The translations under genes were made by a program, and so were the position numbers. From Homoserinibacter sp. YIM 151385 (GTDB taxonomy: Bacteria; Actinomycetota; Actinomycetes; Actinomycetales; Microbacteriaceae): a DNA stretch of 64,000 bases. The stretch spans positions 1,798,001 to 1,862,000 of the forward strand of contig NZ_CP115175.1 of assembly GCF_027912415.1 (NCBI RefSeq). The letters run 5' to 3'. The notes under the pieces were generated by a model. It did not search any database. It was not told the origin of the DNA and worked only from the letters and a program-made list of their open reading frames with translations. Positions 32,331 through 40,336 of the stretch are shown piece by piece; positions within the stretch are counted from its first letter, which is position 1, and the number at the start of each line of letters is the position of its first letter.

Positions 32331-32867
32331 GTGAACACCACCAAGAAGACCGCTTTCGGCATCGTCGGCGCTGCGGGCGCCGCGCTCCTCACCGTCGGCT
32401 TCGCGTCCCCCGCGATGGCCGCCACGGATGTGGAGACCAACGACAGCCACGACTCGACCGCGACCCACCTGCTGTCCGGCTCGGAGTTCACCGACCTCTT
32501 CGGCATCGGCGACGTGACGAACGCCTCGCCCATCGCCCTCGCCCCCGAGATCAGCACGGGTGACATCGCCTCCGGCAACGCCACCGCGTCGGGCAACGAC
32601 GTGACGGCCCCCGTCGCCTCGGGCAACGAGACGAACGCCGGCAACGGCAACGAGGCGAACGTCGGCAACGGCTCCGGCAACGGCAACTCGGTCGGCAACG
32701 TGACGAACGACGTCAGCGACGTCGTCGACACCACGACCGACGCGACCACGGATGTCACCACCGACGTGAAGGACGTCGTCAAGGACGTCACGAACGCGGT
32801 CGACGCCGACGCGATCGTCGAGGACGTGACCGACTCGGTCGACCTCGACAACATCCTCGGCCGCTGA
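32331..32867 (+). CDS. Secreted Gly-Asn/Asp-Thr-rich low-complexity protein
   Basis: 178 aa from GTG with RBS AGGAAGGG. A clear signal peptide ends in ASPAMA-ATD (cleavage near residue 30). Residues 75-125 are repeats built on SGN/GN units (SGNATASGNDVTAPVASGNE, NGNEANVGNGSGNGNSVGN), and 125-170 are Val/Asp/Thr heptad-like (TTDATTDVTTDVKDVVKDV). There is no Cys and no cell-wall sorting signal. The repeat style recalls rodlin and other amyloid-prone surface proteins of Actinobacteria, but there is no direct homology I can claim. A strong terminator follows immediately. Confidence 0.75.
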   Translation: MNTTKKTAFGIVGAAGAALLTVGFASPAMAATDVETNDSHDSTATHLLSGSEFTDLFGIGDVTNASPIALAPEISTGDIASGNATASGNDVTAPVASGNETNAGNGNEANVGNGSGNGNSVGNVTNDVSDVVDTTTDATTDVTTDVKDVVKDVTNAVDADAIVEDVTDSVDLDNILGR

Positions 32868-32895
32868 TCGTCTGAGCTGACGCAGCACCGACACG

Positions 32896-32925
32896 GAGGG
32901 CCCCCGCCGCATGGCGGGGGCCCTC
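32896..32925 (+). terminator. Intrinsic terminator hairpin
   Basis: GAGGGCCCCCGCC-GCAT-GGCGGGGGCCCTC, 13-bp perfect stem, 4-nt loop, 28 nt past the secreted-protein stop and followed by TTCGC. It is between that gene and the convergent alkyl-DHAP-synthase-like gene. Confidence 0.85.
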
Positions 32926-32975
32926 TTCGCGTGCGCGGGCGTCGTCGAGCGCCGCCTCGACCGGCGGAGGGCGCT

Positions 32976-34643
32976 TCAGCCGGTGATCTTGCCCGGGTTG
33001 AAGGTGCGCTTCGGGTCGGCCGCCTCGAACAGGCCGCGCATGACCGCGACGCCCTCCGAGGAGATGTCCTGCTCGAGCCACGGCGAGTGCTCGACGCCCA
33101 CGCCGTGGTGGTGCGAGATCGTGCCGCCGAAGTCGATGAAGGCCTGCTGGATGGCGCGCTTGACGATGTCGTACTCGCCGAGCGGGTCCTCATCCCCCAT
33201 CACGAACGCGAAGGTGAAGTAGAGGCACGCGCCCGAGTGGTACGAGTGCGAGAGATGCGACATGATCCAGCCCTTGCGGCCGATCTGCTCGTAGGCGGCG
33301 TTCGCGGCGGCGTAGACGCCGTCGTGGATGCCGGCCAGCTTCGACCACGGTCCGGCCGTCTCGCTGACGTCGCCGGCCGCGCCCATGTCGAGCAGGAAGT
33401 CGCGCAGGTAGGGGGTGTCGAACTTCTTCTGGTCGTAGAGGACGCCGGGACCCTTGCCGACGCCGAGGCCGTGGTGCTTGCGGACGATGCGGTCGACGAT
33501 CGCCTTCTGGCGCTTCGCGTGCGCCTCGCCGCCCTCGAAGCCGATGAAGGAGAGGCAGACCTCGTCCATGTCCCAGCCGCGGCCCTCGAGGAACGCGAAG
33601 AGGCCGTCCTGCACCTTCTTCGAGATGCCCTTCGACTCCTTGCTCGTCGCGAGCGAGAAGCCGGACTCGTTGGAGTCGGAGATGCGGGTGACGCTCGGCG
33701 TCGCATCCGACTCCGAGATCTCCTGCATGGCGGCGAGGCCGTCCTCCCAGGTCTTGAAGAAGTAGGCGAAGATGTCGCGCCGCTCCGGCACGCGGTGCAC
33801 CTGCACGGTGACCTCGGTGATGACGCCGAGGCGGCCCTCCGAGCCGAGGATCATCTCGCGGACGCTCGGGCCGGTGGAGGCCGAGGGGATGGCGCGGATG
33901 ACGAGCGTGCCGCCCGGGCGGACCACGCGGAGGCCCTTCGCGATGTCGGCGATGTCGCCGTACTTGTCCGACTGCATGCCGGAGGAGCGGGTCGCGACCC
34001 AGCCGCCGAGCGTCGAGTGGGTGAAGGAGTCGGGGAAGTGCCCGATCGTCCAGCCCTGCGCACCCAGCTGCGCCTCCAGGTCCGGACCCTGGGCGCCGGC
34101 CTGGATGCGGGCGAGACCGGAGGCCTCGTCGATCTCGAGCACCTGGTCGAGGCGGCCGAGGTCGAGCGAGACGATGACGCGGGTCTCCTCGCGCGGGGCC
34201 TCGAGGCTGCCGGCGATGTTGCTGCCGCCGCCGAAGGGGATGATGACGGCGTCCTGGGCGACCGCGGCATCGACGATCCGCTGCACCTCGGCCTCGTCGG
34301 CCGGGTAGACGACGATGTCGGGCACGCGGCCGAGGTCACCGGCGCGGACGCGGACCAGGTCGCGGAGGCTCTTGCCGTAGGCGTGGACGACGCGGGTCAT
34401 GTCGTCGACGTGCGCGTGCTCCTCGCCGACGATCTCCGCGAGCTTCGCCCGGAAGGGCGTCGTCGCCTTCGACTCCGGCACATCGAGGGCGTCGAAGTCG
34501 GGGCGCTCGGCCTTCTCGGCCGACCACAGGTCGAGCCCGACGGCGTCGAGCACGAAGGGCGCGAAGTTCGGCTTGTCCTCGTGGTGGAAGCCGACGCCCT
34601 CGCGGCCCCAGCCCCACCACTTCATGTGCTTGACGTCGGTCAC
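32976..34643 (-). CDS. Alkyldihydroxyacetonephosphate synthase-like FAD-linked oxidase
   Basis: 555 aa from a GTG start, AGGAG 7 nt upstream. The start MKWWGWG is the hallmark of the AGPS family. The PCMH FAD domain has VVYPADEAEVQRIV and the P-loop IPFGGGSNIAG near residue 140. The C-terminal domain holds SHSYHSGACLYFTF and ISHHHGVGVEH; the triple His (511-513) corresponds to the essential His cluster of AGPS. AGPS swaps the acyl group of acyl-DHAP for a fatty alcohol, forming the ether bond of ether lipids. Related family members oxidise D-hydroxyacids, so function is inferred from motifs plus the adjacent fatty-alcohol-forming reductase. Confidence 0.85.
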   Translation of the reverse strand: MTDVKHMKWWGWGREGVGFHHEDKPNFAPFVLDAVGLDLWSAEKAERPDFDALDVPESKATTPFRAKLAEIVGEEHAHVDDMTRVVHAYGKSLRDLVRVRAGDLGRVPDIVVYPADEAEVQRIVDAAVAQDAVIIPFGGGSNIAGSLEAPREETRVIVSLDLGRLDQVLEIDEASGLARIQAGAQGPDLEAQLGAQGWTIGHFPDSFTHSTLGGWVATRSSGMQSDKYGDIADIAKGLRVVRPGGTLVIRAIPSASTGPSVREMILGSEGRLGVITEVTVQVHRVPERRDIFAYFFKTWEDGLAAMQEISESDATPSVTRISDSNESGFSLATSKESKGISKKVQDGLFAFLEGRGWDMDEVCLSFIGFEGGEAHAKRQKAIVDRIVRKHHGLGVGKGPGVLYDQKKFDTPYLRDFLLDMGAAGDVSETAGPWSKLAGIHDGVYAAANAAYEQIGRKGWIMSHLSHSYHSGACLYFTFAFVMGDEDPLGEYDIVKRAIQQAFIDFGGTISHHHGVGVEHSPWLEQDISSEGVAVMRGLFEAADPKRTFNPGKITG

Positions 34644-35368
34644 GCGGGATCTCCTCGGGTGGTGTCGGGGTCGTGGGGTGCGGCCGGGCGGCCGAGGATG
34701 CGGCTCGCGTGCTCGGCGTGCATGGCCAGGATCGCATCGCGGATGCGGGTCGTGAAATCGACGGGCGTCTCGCCGGGCAGCGGGCGCATGGGCGCCCCGA
34801 AGACGACGCCGATGGGGAGGCGGCCGGGCTTCGGCCACTTCGAGCCGCGCGGGTGCGCCTCGTAGGCGCCGATGATCGCGACGGGGAGGACCGGAACCTC
34901 GGCGGACGCGGCGAGGGCGGCGGCGCCCGGCTTGAAGGCGGCGATCCGCCCCGAGCGGGTGCGCGTGCCCTCGGGGAAGACGAGGAGCGGGACGCCGCGC
35001 CTGAGGAGCTCCTTCGCGCTGACGCTCCGCTTCGCGGCGCCGGTGCGGTCGACCGGGAAGGCGTTGAAGAAGAGGGCCGTCAGCCGACGGCGCCACCACA
35101 CGTCGAAGAAGTAGTCGGCGGCGGCGCCGGCCGCGAGGTAGCGGCCGAGTCGACGCGGGATGGCGCCCTGGATGAGCGGGGCGTCGAGGTGCGAGCTGTG
35201 GTTCGCGACGACGACGTAGGAGGAGTCGACGCCCTTGAGCTGCTCGCGGCCGATCACGGTGACCCTGGTGATCGTCCAGACGACCGCCTTGAGCAGGCCG
35301 CGCTGGGCGACGAAGCGCGCGGCGGCTTGCGAGCGGGACGTGAAGCGGTCACGCGCCATCGCGGCCAT
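34640..35368 (-). CDS. PlsC-type 1-acylglycerol-3-phosphate acyltransferase
   Basis: 242 aa. Acyltransferase motif I is NHSSHLD (His57, Asp62), motif III is FPEGTRTRSG near 130-140, and motif IV is VPVLPVAIIG. A membrane-associated N-terminal helix precedes them. It transfers acyl groups to lysophosphatidate-like acceptors; in this operon the acceptor could be 1-alkyl-glycerol-3-phosphate or DHAP. The stop overlaps the GTG start of the AGPS-like gene by 4 nt. The C-terminal tail is polar and Pro-rich. Confidence 0.9.
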   Translation of the reverse strand: MAAMARDRFTSRSQAAARFVAQRGLLKAVVWTITRVTVIGREQLKGVDSSYVVVANHSSHLDAPLIQGAIPRRLGRYLAAGAAADYFFDVWWRRRLTALFFNAFPVDRTGAAKRSVSAKELLRRGVPLLVFPEGTRTRSGRIAAFKPGAAALAASAEVPVLPVAIIGAYEAHPRGSKWPKPGRLPIGVVFGAPMRPLPGETPVDFTTRIRDAILAMHAEHASRILGRPAAPHDPDTTRGDPA

Positions 35369-35495
35369 GGAACCCCTCCCGTGCGGGTCCGTGCCCGCGT
35401 CTGGTGGACGTACCGGGCAAGCCTACTGCCGGATGCCCGCAGCGGTATTCGGAGCCCTCGCGCGATCCGCTGGTCGGCGCGCGAGGCGGGCGGGG

Positions 35496-36260
35496 TCAGG
35501 CTCGCGAGGAGGAGATGCGGCGCGAGATCCAGCGGACCGTCGTGCGCGGGAGATGGCGGGTGAACCAGATGAGCACCCGGTACCGAATACTCGGCATGGA
35601 GATCACCCGGCCCCGGTCCACATCCCGCAGCGAGGTCGCGACGAGCGCGTCCGCATCCAGCCAGAGCGACTCGGGGATGCTCGACGAGCGGATGCCGGCC
35701 CGCTGATGGAACTCCGTGCGAACCCAGCCGGGGCAGAGGGCCGTCACGGTGACGCCCGTGCCGTGGAGCTCGTTCGAGAGCCCCTCCGTGTAGGAGGTCA
35801 CCCAGGCCTTGATGGCCGAGTATGCGCCCATCGTGATGAAGCCGGCCGTGCTCGAGACGTTGACGATCGCGCCGTGCCCGCGCTCGCGCATGGCGCGCCC
35901 CGCGGCGCCGCCGAGGACGAGCACCGCGCGCACCATGACCTCCATGGCGCGGTCGTGCACCTCGACGTCGCTCGCGGTGAGCTTCCAGTGCACGCCGAAG
36001 CCGGCGTTGTTGACGAGCAGGTCGACGGGCCTGGACGGGTCCTCGATGCGGGCGGCGACGCGATCCACGTCGGCGCGCACCGAGAGGTCGGCCGAGAGCA
36101 CCTCCACGTGGCGGCCGGTCGCGCGCAGCTCGGCCGCGGTCTCCTCGAGGCGGGCCTCGTCGCGCGCGACGAGGACGAGGTCGTGGCCGCGGGCCGCGAG
36201 CGCCCGCGCGAAGGCCGCGCCGATGCCCGAGGTCCCGCCCGTGACGAGCGCAGTTCCCAT
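35496..36260 (-). CDS. Short-chain dehydrogenase/reductase, candidate acyl/alkyl-DHAP reductase
   Basis: 254 aa. The NAD(P) motif is TGGTSGIG (residues 7-14), NNAG follows in LLVNNAGFGV, and the catalytic pair is Tyr147/Lys151 in AYSAIKAWV with Ser in VNVSSTAG. The C-terminal 45 residues are basic and hydrophobic (RYRVLIWFTRHLPRTTVRWI), suggesting membrane association, unlike ordinary classical SDRs of 250 aa. Membrane SDRs of this kind include the yeast/animal 1-acyl-DHAP reductases. It heads the minus-strand operon with PlsC and the AGPS-like gene (127-nt gap to PlsC). Substrate is inference. Confidence 0.85.
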   Translation of the reverse strand: MGTALVTGGTSGIGAAFARALAARGHDLVLVARDEARLEETAAELRATGRHVEVLSADLSVRADVDRVAARIEDPSRPVDLLVNNAGFGVHWKLTASDVEVHDRAMEVMVRAVLVLGGAAGRAMRERGHGAIVNVSSTAGFITMGAYSAIKAWVTSYTEGLSNELHGTGVTVTALCPGWVRTEFHQRAGIRSSSIPESLWLDADALVATSLRDVDRGRVISMPSIRYRVLIWFTRHLPRTTVRWISRRISSSRA

Positions 36261-36361
36261 AGCGCTTACGATACGGTGCTGGGGAGTCCTGCCCGGCGAC
36301 AGGACGGCATCCCCCGGACCCGCACCACGACGATCCGCTCCATCACGAAGGCGATCCCCGC
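36261..36361. promoter_or_regulatory. Divergent promoter region of the lipid gene cluster
   Basis: 101 nt between divergent ATGs. On the minus strand, TATCGT (36276-36271) lies just before the SDR start, implying a very short or absent leader. The dyad GTCCTG-CCCGGCGA-CAGGAC (36286-36305) sits near the middle and could serve a regulator acting on both operons. Confidence 0.45.
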
Positions 36362-37186
36362 ATGACCGCGAACGACGACACGGCGACCGCTCCCGAGCGG
36401 GCCGTCTTCGACGTCCGCGAGTTCGCGCGGACCGCCCGCGGCAGCCACCGCGACGCCCTCGACCTCTCGGGCCTGGAGACGCAGCCGCTGGACGCGGACG
36501 CCGCCCGCCTGGTGCGCGCGCTCCGTGATCTCGAGCGCGGCACGCTGCATCGCATGCGCGACCTGCTCGTGACGGCGACCCACAAGGACGCCCGCGTGAC
36601 CGCGTTCCTCACGACCTGGATGTACGAGAAGTTCTGGCTCGCCGACGCGCTCGACGCGGTCCTCGAGCAGAGCTCCGCCGCCGAGGACCTCCCGGCGAAG
36701 GACGGCGCCGCCCGCCGCACCCGGCGCGAGCGCGCCGAGCGCCGAGGCCCCATCCTCCGCGCCATCGCCTCGAACTTCGACGGCCCGCAGATCGTCGCCG
36801 CGCATGTGACGACCGGCCTCGTCGACGAGTGGATCACGCAGGCGGCATATCGGCGCCTCGCGGGCGCCGCGCACGCCCTCCACGGGCTCGTCGACACCGT
36901 CATCGAGGTCAAGGACCGCCACATCCGCTTCCTCCAGGAGGAGGCGGAGCGCCGCCTGCGCGTCTCGGAGCGGGCCCGCAAGCTGACCCGGCGCGAGCTC
37001 GATCGCGCCGCCTGGCCCATCGGCTCCGTCGGCCGCTCGGACGACGAGCGCAGCTTCTTCGAGCGCATGGTCTTCGGCTCCGACGAGGGCCGCGCCGAGG
37101 CGGGCGCCATCCGCCGCCTCCTCGAGCACCTCCCCGGCATCGGACCCGGTGTCGCCGCGAACGTCGAAGCGAGGCTCGTCCCGTGA
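36362..37186 (+). CDS. Ferritin-like protein with degenerate diiron site (paralog A)
   Basis: 274 aa. It aligns along most of its length with the gene at 39482: LRDLERGTLHRMRDLL, TTWMYEKFWLADALDAVLE, VDEWITQAAYRRLAG. In paralog B the ligands are E45, E77xxH80, E141, E171xxH174. Here E58 and the Glu of VDEW remain, but positions equivalent to E77, H80 and E171 are Lys90, Leu93 and Lys, so a normal diiron centre cannot form. It may be a non-catalytic subunit or scaffold for paralog B. A 30-residue charged insert (KDGAARRTRRERAERR) is present only here. It overlaps the reductase gene (GTGA). No database name is recognised by eye. Confidence 0.75.
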   Translation: MTANDDTATAPERAVFDVREFARTARGSHRDALDLSGLETQPLDADAARLVRALRDLERGTLHRMRDLLVTATHKDARVTAFLTTWMYEKFWLADALDAVLEQSSAAEDLPAKDGAARRTRRERAERRGPILRAIASNFDGPQIVAAHVTTGLVDEWITQAAYRRLAGAAHALHGLVDTVIEVKDRHIRFLQEEAERRLRVSERARKLTRRELDRAAWPIGSVGRSDDERSFFERMVFGSDEGRAEAGAIRRLLEHLPGIGPGVAANVEARLVP

Positions 37187-39477
37187 CCCCCAAGCGCGCC
37201 AAGATCGATCTCGGCGAGGCCCACGTCCTCCTCACGGGGGCGACCGGCTTCGTCGGCCAGGCGGTGCTCGAGCGCCTCCTCGCCGACCACCCCGGCACCC
37301 GCATCTCGATCCTGGTGCGCGGCAAGGGCAGCCAGACCGGCCAGGACCGCCTGCGCCAGCTCATGCGCAAGCCGGTCTTCAAGGCCTGGCGCGAGCGCCT
37401 CGGCACCGAGGCGGCCGATGCGGCGGTCGCCGCGCGCGTGAACGTGCTCGAGGGCAGCATGACGAGCATCCCGCCCCTCCCCGCCGACCTCGACGTCGTC
37501 ATCCACTCCGCCTCCACGGTGTCCTTCGACCCGCCCATCCACGAGGCCTTCGACACGAACGTCAACGGCGCCGTCTCGCTCTACTCGGCGCTCCGCGAGG
37601 CCGGCGGCGACCCCAGCGTCGTGCACGTCTCCACCTGCTACGTCGGGGGGCTCCGCCGCGGCGTCGTGCCGGAGGCGAAGCTCGAGCACGAGGTGGACTG
37701 GCGCCGGGAGTGGGAGTCGGCCCGCAGCGCGCACGACGGCACCGAGCTCGCCTCGCGCGAGCCCGCCGCCCTCGAGGGCTTCATCGCGGAGGCCACCCGC
37801 CGGCACGGCAAGGAGGGCCCCATCGCGGTCGCCCGCGCCAGCGAGGCGCTCCGCGTCGCGTGGGTGCGCGAGCAGCTCGTGGAGGCCGGCCGGCTCCGGG
37901 CGCGTAGCCTCGGCTGGACGGACGTCTACACCCTGACCAAGGCGATGGCGGAGCGCGCCGCCGAGGAGATGTGGGGCGAGGACGGCCACCGTCTCGCCGT
38001 CATCCGACCGGCGATCATCGAGAGCGCCCTGCAGCATCCCTTCCCCGGATGGATCGACGGCTTCAAGGTCGCCGACCCGCTGATCCTCGCCTACGGCCGC
38101 GGCCAGCTGCCCGAGTTCCCCGGCCTCCCCGACTCGATCCTCGACCTCATCCCGGTCGACTTCGTCGTCAACGCGATCATCGCGGCGGCGGCGAACCCGG
38201 TGAAGCGGAACGCGCCGGAGTACTTCCACATCGCCTCCGGCGCCTCGAACCCGCTGCCCTTCCACCGCATGTTCCAGAACGTGCGCGAGTACTACCTGGC
38301 GAACCCGATGCCGAAGGGCGACGGCGTCATCGAGGTCCCCGACTGGTCCTTCTCGGGCGAGCGGAAGTTCAACCGCGGGGTCGCCCTCGCGAAGCGCAAG
38401 GCGGAGCTCTCCGAGCTGTGGCTGCGCCGCCTCCCCAACGACGACCGGAAGCGGGCCAAGGAGGCCGAGCTCGCGAAGCTCAAGGCCGGCATCGACACGC
38501 TCGGCAACTTCACCGACCTCTACCGCGCCTACGTGCGGACCGAGATCATCTTCGACGACCGCCAGACGCGCGCCCTCGACGCCGCCCTCCCGGCGAGGCA
38601 CCGTGAGGACCGCGGCTTCGACGTCGAGCGCATCGACTGGGAGGACTACCTCCAGCGGGTGCACTTCCCGGCGATCACCGACATGACGCGCGCCTACCAG
38701 CGCCGCAAGCAGTCCGCGGCCGTGCCCGCCTCCGCCCGCCCGCGGAAGGCGCTCGCGGAGCGCTCGGACGTCGTCGCCGTGTTCGACCTCGAGGGCACCG
38801 TCGTCGAGTCGAACATCGTCGAGCAGTACCTCTGGGTGCGCTCGGCGGGCTACCGCAAGGCGGCCTGGCCGAAGGAGGTCGTCAACCTCCTCGGCTCGCT
38901 CCCCGGATACCTGCGCGCCGAGCGCCGCGATCGCGGCGAGTTCATCCGCGCCTTCCTGCGCCGCTACAAGGGGATGCCGGTCCGCCGCCTCGAGAAGATC
39001 GTCGAGCGCGGCTACGCGGACACGATGCTCCGCCACACGAGCGCGGAGGCCGTGGAGCGCATCCTCGAGCACCGCGCCGCGGGCCACCGCACCGTCCTCG
39101 TGACGGGCTCGATCGGCCTCCTCGCCTCCCCCCTCGCGGCGCTCTTCGACGAGGTCGTCGCCTCGAGCATGCACGAGCGCAACGGGCTGCTCACCGGCTA
39201 CCTCGCGAAGCCGCCGCTCGTCGACGAGGCGCGCGCCGCCTGGCTCGTGCAGTACGCCGATCGCCACGGCCTCGACCTGGCCGGCTCGTACGGCTACGGC
39301 GACAACCACTCCGATCTCTCGTGGCTCTCGCTGGTCGGGAACCCCACCGCGATCAACCCCGACTCCGAACTCTCTCGTGAGGCCCACCGCCGCCAGTGGT
39401 CGATCCACCGCTGGCGATCCGGCGGAGCAGGGGTCCGACGTGATGTGATCGCTGCGAAGGCAGCACGGAAGGACTAG
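37183..39477 (+). CDS. Fatty acyl-CoA reductase-like SDR fused to HAD-IB phosphatase
   Basis: 764 aa from a GTG start. Residues 10-400 are an extended SDR of the fatty acyl-CoA reductase type: TGATGFVG at 18-25, Tyr249/Lys253 in VYTLTKAM, and RPAIIESALQHPFPGW, the FAR substrate-domain signature. Residues 400-515 are the sterile-like C-terminal FAR region (YRAYVRTEIIFDD, IDWEDYLQRVHFP). Residues 525-760 are a HAD-IB phosphatase: motif I VFDLEGTVVES with Asp535 but Glu537 where Asp is usual, motif II VLVTGS, and GYGDNHSDLSWL as motif IV. The FAR part would make fatty alcohol from acyl-CoA; the HAD part would remove a phosphate, perhaps from a glycerolipid intermediate. It lies between the two ferritin-like genes. 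Confidence 0.85.
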   Translation: MTPKRAKIDLGEAHVLLTGATGFVGQAVLERLLADHPGTRISILVRGKGSQTGQDRLRQLMRKPVFKAWRERLGTEAADAAVAARVNVLEGSMTSIPPLPADLDVVIHSASTVSFDPPIHEAFDTNVNGAVSLYSALREAGGDPSVVHVSTCYVGGLRRGVVPEAKLEHEVDWRREWESARSAHDGTELASREPAALEGFIAEATRRHGKEGPIAVARASEALRVAWVREQLVEAGRLRARSLGWTDVYTLTKAMAERAAEEMWGEDGHRLAVIRPAIIESALQHPFPGWIDGFKVADPLILAYGRGQLPEFPGLPDSILDLIPVDFVVNAIIAAAANPVKRNAPEYFHIASGASNPLPFHRMFQNVREYYLANPMPKGDGVIEVPDWSFSGERKFNRGVALAKRKAELSELWLRRLPNDDRKRAKEAELAKLKAGIDTLGNFTDLYRAYVRTEIIFDDRQTRALDAALPARHREDRGFDVERIDWEDYLQRVHFPAITDMTRAYQRRKQSAAVPASARPRKALAERSDVVAVFDLEGTVVESNIVEQYLWVRSAGYRKAAWPKEVVNLLGSLPGYLRAERRDRGEFIRAFLRRYKGMPVRRLEKIVERGYADTMLRHTSAEAVERILEHRAAGHRTVLVTGSIGLLASPLAALFDEVVASSMHERNGLLTGYLAKPPLVDEARAAWLVQYADRHGLDLAGSYGYGDNHSDLSWLSLVGNPTAINPDSELSREAHRRQWSIHRWRSGGAGVRRDVIAAKAARKD

Positions 39478-39481
39478 GGCG

Positions 39482-40276
39482 ATGGCGTTCGACATCGACA
39501 AGTACACGAAGAACTCGGTCGGCGTGCAGTGGGCCGATCTGGACTTCGACGAGTTCGATCGAGACCCCCTGCCCGAGTCGACCCTGCGCACCCTCCGCTA
39601 CATGTGCGACATCGAGTACCACACGGTCTGCTACATGCGCGACATGCTCACGACCCCCTCGCACAACGAGCCCGAGGTGGGCGCGTTCATGACCATGTGG
39701 AACCGCGAGGAGTTCTGGCACGGCGAGGCGCTCGCCGCGGTGCTCGACCGGCACGGCATCACGGTCGACTTCGACCAGCTCAAGGCGACGCGCCTCAAGC
39801 TCGGCTGGAAGGACCGCCTCGACCCGATCAAGCAGAGCCTCATGGGCAAGCTCGTCGGCATGGACTTCGTGGCGGTCCACATGGCGTGGGGCGCCGCGAA
39901 CGAGTGGTCGGCGAACGCCGCGTACCACCGCCTCGCCGCGATGGAGTCGCACCCCACCCTGTCGCCGCTGCTCAAGCGCATCGCGCAGCAGGAGACGAAG
40001 CACGTCGCCTTCTACGCCTCGCAGGCGCGCGACCGCCTCGCGAAGTCGAAGAAGGCGCGCGTCATCGCGCGGTTCGCGCTCAACAACGCCTGGGGCCCGG
40101 TCGGCTCCGGTGTCATGGACGACGACGAGGTCACGCACGTCATGGGCCACCTCTTCGCCGGCCCCGAGGGGCGCAAGCTCATCCGCGACATCGACGCGCA
40201 CATCGCGAAGCTGCCGGGCCTCGACGGCCTCACGATCGTCGAGAACTCGCTCGAGAAGCGCGGGATCCGGGGCTGA
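39482..40276 (+). CDS. Ferritin-like diiron protein with intact ligand set (paralog B)
   Basis: 264 aa, 4 nt after the reductase-HAD stop. The four-helix diiron ligand pattern is complete: E45 (DIEYHTVCYM), E77xxH80 (EEFWHGEAL), E141 (NEWSANAAYH) and E171xxH174 (QQETKHVAFY). This E/ExxH/E/ExxH set is shared by acyl-ACP desaturases, aldehyde-deformylating oxygenases and N-oxygenases. I cannot assign the reaction. Next to a fatty acyl reductase and an ether-lipid synthase, oxidation of a fatty aldehyde, alcohol or alkyl chain (for example vinyl-ether formation) is a reasonable hypothesis. Confidence 0.8.
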   Translation: MAFDIDKYTKNSVGVQWADLDFDEFDRDPLPESTLRTLRYMCDIEYHTVCYMRDMLTTPSHNEPEVGAFMTMWNREEFWHGEALAAVLDRHGITVDFDQLKATRLKLGWKDRLDPIKQSLMGKLVGMDFVAVHMAWGAANEWSANAAYHRLAAMESHPTLSPLLKRIAQQETKHVAFYASQARDRLAKSKKARVIARFALNNAWGPVGSGVMDDDEVTHVMGHLFAGPEGRKLIRDIDAHIAKLPGLDGLTIVENSLEKRGIRG

Positions 40277-40336
40277 TCGCGCGTCGGCGCCCGGGCGCCG
40301 CATCCCCCTCCTCGCGCCCGCGCTAGGGTTCGAAGC

